Below, in pieces: positions 15,749-25,354 of a DNA stretch of 64,000 nucleotides. Numbering within the stretch: the first letter of the stretch is position 1; each line of letters opens with the position of its first letter. The DNA is from Alicyclobacillus acidiphilus NBRC 100859 (GTDB lineage: Bacteria > Bacillota > Bacilli > Alicyclobacillales > Alicyclobacillaceae). Both the position numbers and the translations under genes were made by a program. The stretch is from the NCBI RefSeq assembly GCF_001544355.1, contig NZ_BCQI01000007.1:42386-106385 (forward strand). Direction: 5' to 3'. The notes under the pieces were generated by a model. The model ran no database searches. It saw only the letters and a program-made list of their open reading frames with translations, and was not told the origin of the DNA.

Positions 15749-16824
15749 GCGCGGCCTCCTAACAAGGCCGTGACCGACTGCAAATCGCTGTCGACAACTT
15801 CGGTAACGTCCCCGGCCAAGCGAATGGCGCTGTCCGGATCTTTCAGACCATTGCCCGTCAAGACGCAGACAATCGTATCGCCTTCATCCAACAGGCCCAA
15901 ACGGTGACGCTTCAGAAGCCCCGCGACGCTCGCTGCGGACGCAGGTTCTGCGAACATCCCTTCGCGTGCGATCAAACGGTAAGCGTCCGCGATTTCCTCG
16001 TCGGTCACGAAGTTGATTTCGCCGCCTGACGCCTTCGCCGCATGCACTGCCTTGTCCCAAGACGCCGGGTTGCCGATGCGGATCGCCGTGGCAAACGTCT
16101 CAGGATGCTCGATGGGCTCTTCGCGGACGATCGCCGCCGAGCCTTCTGCCTCAAAACCGAACATTTTCGGCTTGTTCTGGACCTTGCCTGCCGCAAAATA
16201 CGCTTCGAAGCCCATCCAGTAGGCACTGATATTGCCGGCATTGCCCACTGGAATGTACAGCGAGTCCGGGGCTTTGCCGAGCACGTCGCACACTTCAAAC
16301 GCTCCGGTCTGTTGTCCCATCAAGCGAAATGGATTGATGGAATTGACGATTTCCATGCCAAGCGGCTGCGCAACCTCGCGGACGATCTCGAGCGCCCTGT
16401 CGAAATTCCCGCGGATCGCGACGATCCGCGCACCATATTGCACCGCTTGCGCCAGTTTCCCAAGCGCGACATACCCATGCGGAATCAGAATGACGGCTTG
16501 CATGCCGGCCCTCGCCGCATACGCTGCGGCAGAAGCGGACGTATTGCCCGTGCTGGCGCAAATCACCGTCTCCTTGCCCGCTTCCTTCGCCTTCGCGACG
16601 GCGAGCACCATCCCTCTATCCTTGAACGATCCCGTCGGATTAGCCCCTTCGAACTTCAAATAGACGTGCTTCTCCACCTGTTCGCTGATGCGGTGCGCGT
16701 AGACAAGCGGCGTGTTGCCTTCGTGAAGCGTCAGTTTCGGCGTCGCTTCCTCCACTGGCAGAAACTCTGCATACGCTGCAAGCAACCCTGGCCATCCGCG
16801 ATAAGGCTGTCCGGCTATGTTCAT
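15745..16824 (-). CDS. thrC: threonine synthase
   Basis: 359 residues, fold-type II PLP enzyme. The PLP lysine is in [12 protein letters not shown] near residue 62, the phosphate-binding loop in [12 protein letters not shown] near residue 192, and [17 protein letters not shown] near residue 92. It converts O-phosphohomoserine to threonine. AAAGGAGATTC precedes the ATG, and a good sigma-A promoter lies just upstream. It heads the thrC-thrB unit, possibly continuing into the hot-dog thioesterase gene. Confidence 0.93.
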   Translation of the reverse strand: MNIAGQPYRGWPGLLAAYAEFLPVEEATPKLTLHEGNTPLVYAHRISEQVEKHVYLKFEGANPTGSFKDRGMVLAVAKAKEAGKETVICASTGNTSASAAAYAARAGMQAVILIPHGYVALGKLAQAVQYGARIVAIRGNFDRALEIVREVAQPLGMEIVNSINPFRLMGQQTGAFEVCDVLGKAPDSLYIPVGNAGNISAYWMGFEAYFAAGKVQNKPKMFGFEAEGSAAIVREEPIEHPETFATAIRIGNPASWDKAVHAAKASGGEINFVTDEEIADAYRLIAREGMFAEPASAASVAGLLKRHRLGLLDEGDTIVCVLTGNGLKDPDSAIRLAGDVTEVVDSDLQSVTALLGGRA

Positions 16825-16861
16825 GGTCGAATCTCCTTTGAATTGCTATCTGTTTACCCGA

Positions 16862-16890
16862 ATTTTCATAGAAAAGCGTCCATGCGTCAA
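16862..16890 (-). promoter_or_regulatory. sigma-A promoter for thrC-thrB
   Basis: On the minus strand TTGACG (-35, 16885-16890) and GAAAAT (-10, 16862-16867) are separated by exactly 17 bases and lie 38 bases upstream of the thrC start. Confidence 0.6.
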
Positions 16891-16910
16891 CGTTTGATTC
16901 GATCCCGCTC

Positions 16911-17846
16911 TCAAACCTCGCCCGACTCCATACAAAATGTCTCCCCGTGCTCTCGCGCAACGACGCGCGATTTCGCGTCGCCCGCCGCGACTAGCAGCCG
17001 TCGCAAGGGCTCGTCCACCGGCTCCGCCGACAGCACGAACGTATCGTGGTGAATCGGCACGAAATACGCCGCACCTGTGGCGACGAACATGTCCCACGCC
17101 TGTTCCGGCGTGCAATGCGCGCCTTGAAACGTCTCCGGCGAGTACGCGCCAATCGGCATCATCGCCACCTGCGGCCGCTCCTTGGCCACGTCGGACATAT
17201 CCGTCATCGCTGTATCTCCAGCGAAATAGACCGCATGATCGCGATAGCGCACGACGTACGACTGGTACCCCATCCGTCGATTCCAGGGAAATCGGCTGCC
17301 CCAATGGCGAACCGGATACGCCGTGACAACGATGCCGTTGGCCAGGGTGATACGCTCACCCGGTTCGATTTCGTGAACTTCACGCGGACGGCACGACGCC
17401 AGCAGATGCTTCGTGAACTTTGCCGTGACGACGATCGTGCTTGGTTTCACAACCTTGCGCAAGGTAGGGATATCGGCGTGATCGAGGTGGGCATGAGACA
17501 ATAGGACGAGATCGACCGGGCCGCACCTTTCGGCGGAAAGCGCCGGCGCCACATGGCGTTTCGGACCGATCACGAGGCCAGGAAGCACACGGAGGCCCAC
17601 TTTCCGCTCCAGCACCGGATCGGTCAGAATGCGAACGCCGTCCATGTGCATCAGCACGGTGGAATGGCCAAGCCAGGTGAGGTACAGACCCTCGTTCGGC
17701 CAGTTGGCCGGATTCGGCGTGCGAGCGGGCATGCGAAACGGCGGCTTGGGCCAAGTCCGCGTGAAACGGCGGTAAAGGAAGTAAAACGTGAACACCGCGA
17801 GCAGGATGAGTGCGATGATAACGGCAACGATGACGATTGTGACCAT
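16911..17846 (-). CDS. membrane-anchored MBL-fold hydrolase (UlaG/NAPE-PLD-like)
   Basis: 311 residues. An N-terminal membrane helix (about 2-24) precedes the MBL domain, which has LTWLGHST near residue 52, the SHAHLDHAD zinc motif near residue 115, HWGSR, FAGDTAMT and PIHHDTF as further ligands. The motif set resembles the NAPE-PLD/UlaG branch, whose members act on phosphodiesters or lactones; the substrate is unknown. The ATG at 17846 has GGGAG upstream; a longer reading to 17975 has no ribosome-binding site. Confidence 0.82.
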   Translation of the reverse strand: MVTIVIVAVIIALILLAVFTFYFLYRRFTRTWPKPPFRMPARTPNPANWPNEGLYLTWLGHSTVLMHMDGVRILTDPVLERKVGLRVLPGLVIGPKRHVAPALSAERCGPVDLVLLSHAHLDHADIPTLRKVVKPSTIVVTAKFTKHLLASCRPREVHEIEPGERITLANGIVVTAYPVRHWGSRFPWNRRMGYQSYVVRYRDHAVYFAGDTAMTDMSDVAKERPQVAMMPIGAYSPETFQGAHCTPEQAWDMFVATGAAYFVPIHHDTFVLSAEPVDEPLRRLLVAAGDAKSRVVAREHGETFCMESGEV

Positions 17847-17994
17847 GACTGGATTCGCTCCCGGCGGGCTGGTAATGTAGAGGCGACGAAACGATCGGCG
17901 ATTGGGCGATGTTGCAGCAGCGATGCCGCAGGGCCGCGGCGGGGTCGGCAGCGGCCGATCCCGCGCGCACCGCAATCATCCCACCGGTCAAGTC

Positions 17995-19272
17995 CTATGC
18001 TTTGTCAACGACCTGGCTTACGACCATTTGGGCGGGATCGAAGTGTTCCAGCAGCCGCGCGTTCGCGTCGTCGATCCGGAGGCTGTCGAGAACCGCCACC
18101 GTGTCCAGGAAATCGGCGCCGCGAAAGCGGTACGCAATACAGGATCGAACGATGTGCGACACGTGATCCAGGCTCGTGATAAATCGCCCAATGGCCTTCT
18201 TCCGGGCCCGCTCGAATGCTGCTTCATCGACGCCGCCACGGCGAATGCGGTCGGTGTATTCGCTCACTCTGTCCACCAATTCGTCCGGCTTGGGCGAATT
18301 TCCTCCAATCACGCTGTATCCGTACCACTCGGTGAGCTCGTATTCCCACGAGAAGCCTTTGTCAATCAGCCCATTCTCCAGGAGTTCCGCATAGAACGCG
18401 CTCGTCTTGCCGAACAGCGTATCCATGATAATGCCTGTGAGCATCTCCTGATGCAGCAGTTTTCGGCCGTCCTGCTCTCCAGATCTGTCCTTCCATCCAA
18501 TCAGACAACGCGGCATCGCCACAGACAATTGCGTGCGGTGGCGCGGCGTGCCGGGGCTCTCCGGTTCCGCAGGGTACTTCCGGTCAATCGATCCGCCTGG
18601 GCCAAACGACTTTTTCGCCTGATTGGCCTGTATCCAGCCTGCGGCCCCAGCGGCGTCGAAGCCGCCTGCCATGACCAGCATCATATTGCTCGGGTGATAG
18701 AACGTATGGTAGCAATCCAGCAGATCCTGGCGCGTAATTTGGTAAATCGATTCGACGCTGCCCGCGATGTCGATGCGCACGGGATGGGCGGAATACATCG
18801 CCGACAACAGTTCGCGAAACACCCGCTGATCCGGATTGTCTTCTCCCATGCGGATTTCCTGCGCAATGATCCCCTTTTCCTTTTCGACGTTTTCGTCCGT
18901 GAGATAGATGTGCTGCACGAAATCGAGGAGGATGTCGAGATTCTCCTTGACGTCGGACGTGCTGGAAAAGTAATAGGCGGTCTGATCAAACGTGGTGAAC
19001 GCGTTGACCGAAGCCCCGTGTTTGGCAAATTGCGCGAAGACGTCCGCCTGTTCGTCTTCAAACATCTTATGCTCCAAAAAATGGGCGATCCCGTCGGGCA
19101 CACGCCGCTTTTTGCCATCGACGAGAAATTCGTTGTCGATCGATCCGTACTTGGTCGCGAACATGGCGAACGTTTGCTTGAAGCCCGGGCGGGGAATGAG
19201 GATGACGCGAAGCCCGTTGTCCAAGGTCATCTCACGAACGTCCAAAGCTGTGGCGGGAATGGCATGGCTCAT
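17995..19272 (-). CDS. ymfH: M16-family zinc peptidase, YmfH-like
   Basis: 425 residues. The inverted zinc motif HFLEHKMFE (His64, Glu67, His68) and the downstream Glu in EKEKGIIAQEI near residue 140 make it the catalytically competent partner of an M16 pair. The C-terminal half is the second M16 domain. Such proteins cleave peptides in the cytosol. It overlaps the upstream paralogue by four bases (ATGA), matching the ymfF-ymfH arrangement of Bacillus. Confidence 0.9.
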   Translation of the reverse strand: MSHAIPATALDVREMTLDNGLRVILIPRPGFKQTFAMFATKYGSIDNEFLVDGKKRRVPDGIAHFLEHKMFEDEQADVFAQFAKHGASVNAFTTFDQTAYYFSSTSDVKENLDILLDFVQHIYLTDENVEKEKGIIAQEIRMGEDNPDQRVFRELLSAMYSAHPVRIDIAGSVESIYQITRQDLLDCYHTFYHPSNMMLVMAGGFDAAGAAGWIQANQAKKSFGPGGSIDRKYPAEPESPGTPRHRTQLSVAMPRCLIGWKDRSGEQDGRKLLHQEMLTGIIMDTLFGKTSAFYAELLENGLIDKGFSWEYELTEWYGYSVIGGNSPKPDELVDRVSEYTDRIRRGGVDEAAFERARKKAIGRFITSLDHVSHIVRSCIAYRFRGADFLDTVAVLDSLRIDDANARLLEHFDPAQMVVSQVVDKA

Positions 19273-20567
19273 GCTGTGCCCTCCTCCCTCGTCAAGAAAT
19301 AGATGGTGCTGGGTTCAATTTCCTGCGCGACCTGGACGAGATCATCTTTGCCGACTCGGCGCAGGTCTTGAATCAATTGGTCGACGTCCCTCGCCGCCCC
19401 GCTCAATACGCCGGTATAGTGCCAATTCGCAAGTGCCGCAGGGCCGTCGGACATCAGCGTGTACTGATTTTCGAGCGCTCGCACCGTGAACTCCATTTCG
19501 GCGTCGGAGATCTTGCCGGCGCGTATCTCTTCGAGCTGCTGTTCGACGATGTCGACCGCTTTGTCGTAGTTGTCTGGACTGATTCCGGTCATCACGGCCA
19601 GCACACCCGTCATCAAATCGAGATGGGACCACACGGTGTAAGCCAGCGAGTGTTTCTCGCGCACGTTCAAGAACAGCTTGGAATGCGTGAATCCACCAAA
19701 TACGCCATTGAGCATCAGGAGTGCCGGGTAGCGGTCGTCCCCGAAGCCGATCCCGGTGCGGTACGCGATGTCGAGCTGAGCCTGCGCCACATCCTGGCGC
19801 TCCGTCACTTTTTGGAACGACCGGCTGGACTTTCGCGGCAGAACTTCCGCACCGGACGGGGAATCCCGCCGGACCGCTTGCGACTTCGGCAAGATGCCGC
19901 GGAGCTTTGCCAACAGCTTGTCGGCCGTCTCTGTGAGATCCGCGTAAGGTCCGACCAAATAAGCGTGGATCTCACTCGTCTCGAGCAGTGCCAGATAGAC
20001 GTCAAACAAGGTCGCAGGCGTCAACTGCGGCAAATCGTCGAGATAGCCGAGCCTGGGCAACGCGGCAGGCGTATTTTCCGCCACGTGGGCGAGGCAGCGC
20101 TGCAACGCGTAACTCATCTTGTCGTCCCGTGCCGCTTCAATGCGCCGGCGGTGCAAGTCGATCTCCTGGGCCACCGCGGGGGCGCTGAAGCAGCCTTTGT
20201 CAGCGGTGTGATCGAACAGGACATCGCAGGCCAGATCGATGGCCCGGTCGACCACCGACTCTTCGGTCAGGCCTGTGACGTCCGGAATGCTGGCGTCAAC
20301 CTGCAAGATGTGCTTGCCGCCGCGTTTGCCCAGCGAGCTGCGGACAAGCGTCCCGTACAAATCGTCGGCCGCGATCGTCAGCAGCGTCGTCGAAGGGCGC
20401 CCGTCAGTCCCGTTCATCCACATATGCGGCAACAACGCGGTCGCTGTCACGCGATCCCGCCGGATTGGCGTATGCAGCCTGATACTGAATTCCTTCGTAC
20501 GATAATTGCTGTGTCGAAGCATATGTACATGGACGCGACCGTCCGATATCGTTTCAAACGAATCCAT
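19269..20567 (-). CDS. ymfF: M16-family protein lacking the zinc motif, YmfF-like
   Basis: 432 residues of M16 architecture, but no HxxEH is present in the N-terminal domain, so it is likely the non-catalytic partner of the downstream YmfH-like peptidase. The C-terminal region contains LNGVFGGFTHSKLFLNVREKHSLAYTVWS, a typical M16 Arg-containing stretch. GGAGGGTGT precedes the ATG at 20567; an ATG six codons earlier lacks spacing. Confidence 0.88.
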   Translation of the reverse strand: MDSFETISDGRVHVHMLRHSNYRTKEFSIRLHTPIRRDRVTATALLPHMWMNGTDGRPSTTLLTIAADDLYGTLVRSSLGKRGGKHILQVDASIPDVTGLTEESVVDRAIDLACDVLFDHTADKGCFSAPAVAQEIDLHRRRIEAARDDKMSYALQRCLAHVAENTPAALPRLGYLDDLPQLTPATLFDVYLALLETSEIHAYLVGPYADLTETADKLLAKLRGILPKSQAVRRDSPSGAEVLPRKSSRSFQKVTERQDVAQAQLDIAYRTGIGFGDDRYPALLMLNGVFGGFTHSKLFLNVREKHSLAYTVWSHLDLMTGVLAVMTGISPDNYDKAVDIVEQQLEEIRAGKISDAEMEFTVRALENQYTLMSDGPAALANWHYTGVLSGAARDVDQLIQDLRRVGKDDLVQVAQEIEPSTIYFLTREEGTA

Positions 20568-20637
20568 ACACACCCTCCATTTCACGCTTATCTATGAATT
20601 ATACCCAATGGACGAAAATCAGATGACATGAATCCGC

Positions 20638-21930
20638 TCATGACGTCGGATTCATGCGCCGTTTCGCTGCGGATGCTTCGCGCTTGGCGTCGGGATCGAA
20701 CGAAGCGAAGGTTCCGCGATCGCCGCCGCCTTCGTGCCCGACAGGCCACACGAGGTAAAGGGAAATCAACTGAACGAGACCCAAACCGAACGACAACCAG
20801 CTGAGCCCTTTGACGTTGGTGACGCCGCCGCCGGTGCAGATGCCAAGAAAGAGCAGACTTCCTCCGATGCGGCCAGCGTTCTCGAACCACTCCCGAACGA
20901 TGATATGGGTGGTTGGCGGGGCGTCGTTCGCGACGGTTTCGTCCATGGCATGGTAGATGTAGCCCTGCATCGGCACCAGGAAAAACGGAAGTGTGGCCGA
21001 TGTCAGGCATCCGTACAGGATGATGGTCCACGACCGAATCGGCACGAGAAATAGGCAGGCAGCCACGGACATGCCGATCGCGCCGAAGGTCAACAGGCGG
21101 GATCGAAAACGGCTGGACAAGCGGCCGGCGAGGAAAAACGCTGCGAACGACAGGGCTCCTTGGAGCAACAGAAATTCGCCGAGTTTCATTTCACTGCCTG
21201 TCGCCAGAAACACGAGCAGTCCAATGAGGAACATAAAGACGCCTTCCCGCAATCCGTAGATGGCTGAAGCCACCATCAGGCGCAGCCAGGCACGCTTGCG
21301 AAGCGCGGCGATGCCTCGTCTCAGGTTCAACTTCTTCATGGCTTCGCTTCGCAGACGCATGCTGAAGACCGTGGCAGCGACAAACAGCACGAACGAGATG
21401 CCAAATACGACGTGATACCCTGTCAGGCCGCCCAGGAATGCGTCCTCGCGGCTGATGAGAATACCTGCGACCGGCGGCGCGACGACGTTGGTGACGGACG
21501 TCAGTACGCCAAACAGGCCAAAGAACCGTTCGTGGCCGGTCTTGTCCGTGTATTCGACCGTCAGGACATCGAACGCGAGCCAGTAAAAACCTTCGGCAAC
21601 ACCTGTCAACAAGCCGAGCAATTCCGGCATCCGCGCCGCCTGTTCGCCGACGATCAGCGTCACCGCGTAGAACACCGCGTGCAGCACAATACCGATCCGC
21701 AGCGCGAGCGCCGTCGACGTCCGGCGGGCAACCCAGGCAGCGAAGATGAACGTGAACGGCAAGGCGATGAAAATCGTCAGATTGTATTGCGCTATGGCAG
21801 CGAACGAATGATCGACCTTGAACACGAAGATGTTGATGAAGATGCTCGACAGTCCGACGGACAGGTGAAAGAATCCACTGACTACAAGCAACCACCAGGA
21901 CATACGGGACAGTTGATGCTCACGAACCAT
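20638..21930 (-). CDS. major facilitator superfamily transporter
   Basis: About 430 residues with twelve predicted membrane helices and a short Arg/Lys-rich C-terminus. Conserved hydrophobic blocks and the central cytosolic loop (RSEAMKKLNLRRGIAALRKR) fit an MFS permease. No substrate-specific motif is recognised. AGGAGGTC lies seven bases before the ATG at 21930; an upstream in-frame extension to 22038 lacks a ribosome-binding site. It follows the PBP2 gene on the same strand by 56 bases. Confidence 0.85.
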   Translation of the reverse strand: MVREHQLSRMSWWLLVVSGFFHLSVGLSSIFINIFVFKVDHSFAAIAQYNLTIFIALPFTFIFAAWVARRTSTALALRIGIVLHAVFYAVTLIVGEQAARMPELLGLLTGVAEGFYWLAFDVLTVEYTDKTGHERFFGLFGVLTSVTNVVAPPVAGILISREDAFLGGLTGYHVVFGISFVLFVAATVFSMRLRSEAMKKLNLRRGIAALRKRAWLRLMVASAIYGLREGVFMFLIGLLVFLATGSEMKLGEFLLLQGALSFAAFFLAGRLSSRFRSRLLTFGAIGMSVAACLFLVPIRSWTIILYGCLTSATLPFFLVPMQGYIYHAMDETVANDAPPTTHIIVREWFENAGRIGGSLLFLGICTGGGVTNVKGLSWLSFGLGLVQLISLYLVWPVGHEGGGDRGTFASFDPDAKREASAAKRRMNPTS

Positions 21931-21986
21931 GGTTTGACCTCCTGCTGTGATGGCGATGTTCCAGATGGCCATGTGCATGCCAAATA

Positions 21987-24005
21987 CTAGGGCAACATGC
22001 CGTCCTGTGTTCCTTTGGCCGCCGCCGTCTCGCGCCACGCAGAGACGCTCGGCGCTTGAGAATCATGCGTCTTCTGCGCGAAGTACGCATCCAGCAAACG
22101 GCGCGCGAGCGGAACAGCGACGTCGCTCGATTCGCCGCCTCCCGGCACCATCACGGCGATGGCGACTTCCGGCTTGTCCGCCGGCGCGTATCCGACAAAC
22201 AGCGAGATGTCCGTCTTCTTCCCCCACTGGCTGACTTCCGCCGTACCGGTCTTGCCTGCCGCGCGATAGGACGCGCCGGCAAACGCGCGGTAGGCCGTGC
22301 CCCCAGGCACGTTGACCGCCAGGTACATGCCGCGCTTGACAGCCTTCAAATGAGACGGATTGACTGGAACCTGTTCGACGACGACAGGTTCGACTTTGCG
22401 CTCCACTCGCGTTCCGTCGGCGGACAGGATGGCGTCGAGAACGTGGGGACGCAAACGCCTTCCGTCGTCGGCCAGCGTCATCGCGTACACGGCGAGCTGC
22501 ATCGGCGTGAACTCCTGCATTTGGCCGATGTTGGCGAACGCGTTGTCGTACAGCAATCCTGCGTTCGGAACATGGTGCGATTGGGCCATCTGGGCCTCCG
22601 ACGCAATCAGGTCGTAAGGGACAATCTGATGCCGCAAACTGTCGTTCGCCCAAAATCGTCCGACCGCCTCGCCTGGCAGGTCAATCCCTGTCTTCGGTCC
22701 CAGTCCGAATTTCCATTCCCAGTCGAATGTCTCGTTGAGCCCTTTGATTCGATCCCGCTGGTTCCACCACGACACGGACTGCCCCTTCGGCGGCCCGTCC
22801 CGCCAGCGCGCCATCCACATGCCGACTTGATACATGTACGTGTCGCAAGAGACCTGGATCGCCTTGGCGACATCGACGTCCCCGTGGCCGTAGGGAGCCC
22901 AATCGTGCGCTTTGTACGTACCGACCATCAACGTCCCGCTGTCGTGAAGGGTCGTGTTCGGATCAATCGCGCCTGTGGCCATCGCGGCCAACAAGTTGAC
23001 CGGTTTCACGGTCGAACCCGGATAGCGCGGACTCGACAGGACGTGATCGATGATCGGCGTAAGATGCGTGTTCTCAATGTACGAGCGATGCCTGGCGTAA
23101 GCGTCGGGATCGATGAACCAGTTTGGGTCGTAGTACGGGTAACTGACCATCGACAAAACACCGCCGGTACGCGTGTCGAGCAGCACGGCCTCCGCGTCTG
23201 TCGGATGTCCGGGCAGCGTTTTGCGCGCCCGCTGCAACTGCTCCCACACCAACTCTTGCGCCGTGGCCTGCAATCCCGCGTCGAGTGTCAATCGGACGCT
23301 CTTCCCTGGGATGGCCGGCACCGTTGGCTGCGCTTCGGTTGGCACGCCGTAAATGGAAGTCTTCCACTCCTTTGCGCCTGGTACTCCAGCCAGAACGTGT
23401 TCGTACTCGCTTTCGACGCCAGTGATTCCAACCTTCTGCGACGGCAAGTAGCCCGCCGCCCGATATCTATCCGCTTCGTCGGCGGGTTGAGGCTGAATAT
23501 ATCCGAGGACGTGTCCAGCCAAACTGCCGTACGGGTAAGTCCGCGTCCAGGTTTCCAGCAGGTGAACGCCCGAAAGTTGAGATTGATGTTCCGAAACAAA
23601 CGCCACTTGCGCTCGATTCGCCTTGTCCGTCACCATCACTTGCTTTTCGCCTGGCAAGGCGGTCATTTTTGCGAGCAGCGCTTGCTTCGACACCCCCATC
23701 ACGGGAGCCAAGGCAGCCGCCAGCCGAGGCAGTTGGTCCTTCGATACTTCCATGCGGTTGACGACGATGGCCACCGCCGGGGTGTTCGACGCCAAGACGC
23801 GCATGTGATTGTCGTAAATCCAGCCGCGATTGGGAAGTATGCCAATGGTGGACGTCAACGTCCGACCTTCAATCTGCCGCATGTCCTGTCCGCGCACGGT
23901 GTCGAGAAACCCGACTCTCAATGTGAGGCCAAGCATCGCGGCGAAGATGCACAGATAAATACACACAATCCGTGGACGGTGCGGATTTTCGTAAAATCGC
24001 AACAT
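21987..24005 (-). CDS. class B penicillin-binding protein 2 (transpeptidase)
   Basis: 672 residues. An N-terminal membrane anchor (about 10-33) is followed by a PBP dimerisation domain (to about 220) and a transpeptidase domain with Ser-Thr-Val-Lys (PGSTVKPV, near 332), an SCD motif near 390 and KTGT (AAGKTGTAEV, near 585). It crosslinks peptidoglycan outside the membrane, partnering a SEDS protein; two SEDS genes are in this window. The sequence MLRFYENPHRPRIV with GAGGTGATGG upstream fixes the start. Elongation-type (PBP2/PbpA) rather than sporulation-specific SpoVD is my reading, without proof. Confidence 0.9.
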   Translation of the reverse strand: MLRFYENPHRPRIVCIYLCIFAAMLGLTLRVGFLDTVRGQDMRQIEGRTLTSTIGILPNRGWIYDNHMRVLASNTPAVAIVVNRMEVSKDQLPRLAAALAPVMGVSKQALLAKMTALPGEKQVMVTDKANRAQVAFVSEHQSQLSGVHLLETWTRTYPYGSLAGHVLGYIQPQPADEADRYRAAGYLPSQKVGITGVESEYEHVLAGVPGAKEWKTSIYGVPTEAQPTVPAIPGKSVRLTLDAGLQATAQELVWEQLQRARKTLPGHPTDAEAVLLDTRTGGVLSMVSYPYYDPNWFIDPDAYARHRSYIENTHLTPIIDHVLSSPRYPGSTVKPVNLLAAMATGAIDPNTTLHDSGTLMVGTYKAHDWAPYGHGDVDVAKAIQVSCDTYMYQVGMWMARWRDGPPKGQSVSWWNQRDRIKGLNETFDWEWKFGLGPKTGIDLPGEAVGRFWANDSLRHQIVPYDLIASEAQMAQSHHVPNAGLLYDNAFANIGQMQEFTPMQLAVYAMTLADDGRRLRPHVLDAILSADGTRVERKVEPVVVEQVPVNPSHLKAVKRGMYLAVNVPGGTAYRAFAGASYRAAGKTGTAEVSQWGKKTDISLFVGYAPADKPEVAIAVMVPGGGESSDVAVPLARRLLDAYFAQKTHDSQAPSVSAWRETAAAKGTQDGMLP

Positions 24006-24113
24006 CCATCACCTCAAGCCAAAATCCTTTGGAGTATGCCCATCGGCCGCAGAAACATGTCCTGGATTTTGCTCGTGTGCTACGATGTTCCTGAAGAAAT
24101 GGAGGAATGTTGG

Positions 24114-24956
24114 ATGAAAGGCGAGCACGACGGTATCCTGCTGGGAGCCAATGTGTCCATCGCGAAAACCGGTCTTCTGGCGGCTGTCGAAGAAACCATC
24201 GCATATGGTGCGAACACCTTCATGATTTATACGAGATCGAACCGCGGCGGCAAGGCCCGGCCCATCGAACAATTCAACCGCGACGAGGCCCTTTCGCTCA
24301 TGCGCGAACACGGCATTGTCGATCCCGTCGTCCACTTGTCCTACCTTGTCAATCTGGCCAGCCCGAAAGCGGACACGCGCGGCTACGGGATCGACGTCCT
24401 GCGCGAGGAGATCGAACGGGTGGAATATTTGGGGTTTCGCTATCTCGTCATGCATCCGGGTTCACATGTCGGCGAGGGCGAATCGTTTGCGATTCAGCAA
24501 ATCGCGGATGCGCTCAACGAAATCCTGACGGGCGAGGAAAAACTTTGGCTGTGCCTGGAGACGATGGCTGGAGACGGATCGAAAGTGGGCAACAGTCTCG
24601 AAGAGATTGCCGAGATCATCAGCCGAGTCCATCACGAGGACAAGCTTGGCGTATGTATCGATACGTGCCACAACTACTCGTACGGATACGATGTGGTCAA
24701 CGACTTCGACGGCTTTCTCGACCGGTTTGACCGGGTGATTGGCATCGATCGTCTGAAAGTGGCACATATCAACGACTCGAAGAATCCGTTTGAGTCGAGG
24801 AAGGATCGCCACGCCAACATCGGGGATGGGTCGCTCGGGGGCGAAGCCATCAAGCGGATCGTCCACCACCCGACGTTGCGCGGCATTCCACAAATTCTCG
24901 AAACGCCCGAAGGCAAATACAAGGAAGAGATCGACTTTCTCTTGGATCGCGTCTAA
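24114..24956 (+). CDS. nfo: deoxyribonuclease IV (AP endonuclease)
   Basis: 280 residues of AP endonuclease family 2 TIM barrel. Metal ligands appear in order: HLSYLVNLAS and HPGSHVGEG His residues, CLETMAGDG Glu near residue 148, CIDTCHNYSYGYD Asp/His near 182, and NDSKNP and RHANIGDG near 225-240, ending with ETPEG. It cuts DNA 5' to abasic sites in base excision repair. TGGAGGAATG precedes the ATG. It is divergent from PBP2. Confidence 0.93.
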   Translation: MKGEHDGILLGANVSIAKTGLLAAVEETIAYGANTFMIYTRSNRGGKARPIEQFNRDEALSLMREHGIVDPVVHLSYLVNLASPKADTRGYGIDVLREEIERVEYLGFRYLVMHPGSHVGEGESFAIQQIADALNEILTGEEKLWLCLETMAGDGSKVGNSLEEIAEIISRVHHEDKLGVCIDTCHNYSYGYDVVNDFDGFLDRFDRVIGIDRLKVAHINDSKNPFESRKDRHANIGDGSLGGEAIKRIVHHPTLRGIPQILETPEGKYKEEIDFLLDRV

Positions 24957-24973
24957 GGGGCGTCCGAGAGGCG

Positions 24974-25279
24974 TTACAGATATCCCTTTTGCCGCAGCTT
25001 CTCGACATGGCGGTCCATCTCTTCGCTCATGTCGATTCCGTACATATCCTCGATCACGAACATCATGGACGTCGCCGTCTGCGCGACGTCCAGCAACTCG
25101 GACACGATAGCCCGAACCACTTCTTCATCCGATTTTCGATCCCGCTCCCCCGAGAGCCCGCGAAACTTGCCGATGGCCTGCGCCAACTCACCGACTTCTT
25201 CGGTGATTTTCAGCATCGTTGACTCCATGGTGGGCGTCAGGCCGCTTAGCCTTGGCAGTGAAATGGTTTTGCGTTCCAC
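24974..25279 (-). CDS. MazG-like nucleotide pyrophosphohydrolase
   Basis: 101 residues, all-alpha MazG fold. KITEEVGELAQAIGKF near residue 25 and ELLDVAQT near residue 62 carry the ExxE...ExxD metal-binding pattern. It probably hydrolyses non-canonical or excess NTPs. The start is GTG with GGGAG nine bases upstream. It is convergent with nfo and lies 76 bases beyond the start of the transaminase gene. Confidence 0.85.
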   Translation of the reverse strand: MERKTISLPRLSGLTPTMESTMLKITEEVGELAQAIGKFRGLSGERDRKSDEEVVRAIVSELLDVAQTATSMMFVIEDMYGIDMSEEMDRHVEKLRQKGYL

Positions 25280-25354
25280 CTTGGTCTTCTCCCTGCGTGT
25301 GATGTTATGTACGGCGTCACTTGTACTCGACGTTCGGTCAGTTCTTACCTCGCG

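Noticed and set aside
17902..20597. Two long plus-strand frames opposite the M16 peptidase genes
   Set aside because: Antisense shadows; the M16 genes carry the HFLEH motif and a four-base coupled overlap.
22056..24113. Very long plus-strand frame antisense to PBP2 that appears to join endonuclease IV
   Set aside because: It is the complement of a clear class B PBP gene with all catalytic motifs; the open antisense frame reflects GC-rich codon bias. The real nfo gene starts at 24114 with its own ribosome-binding site.
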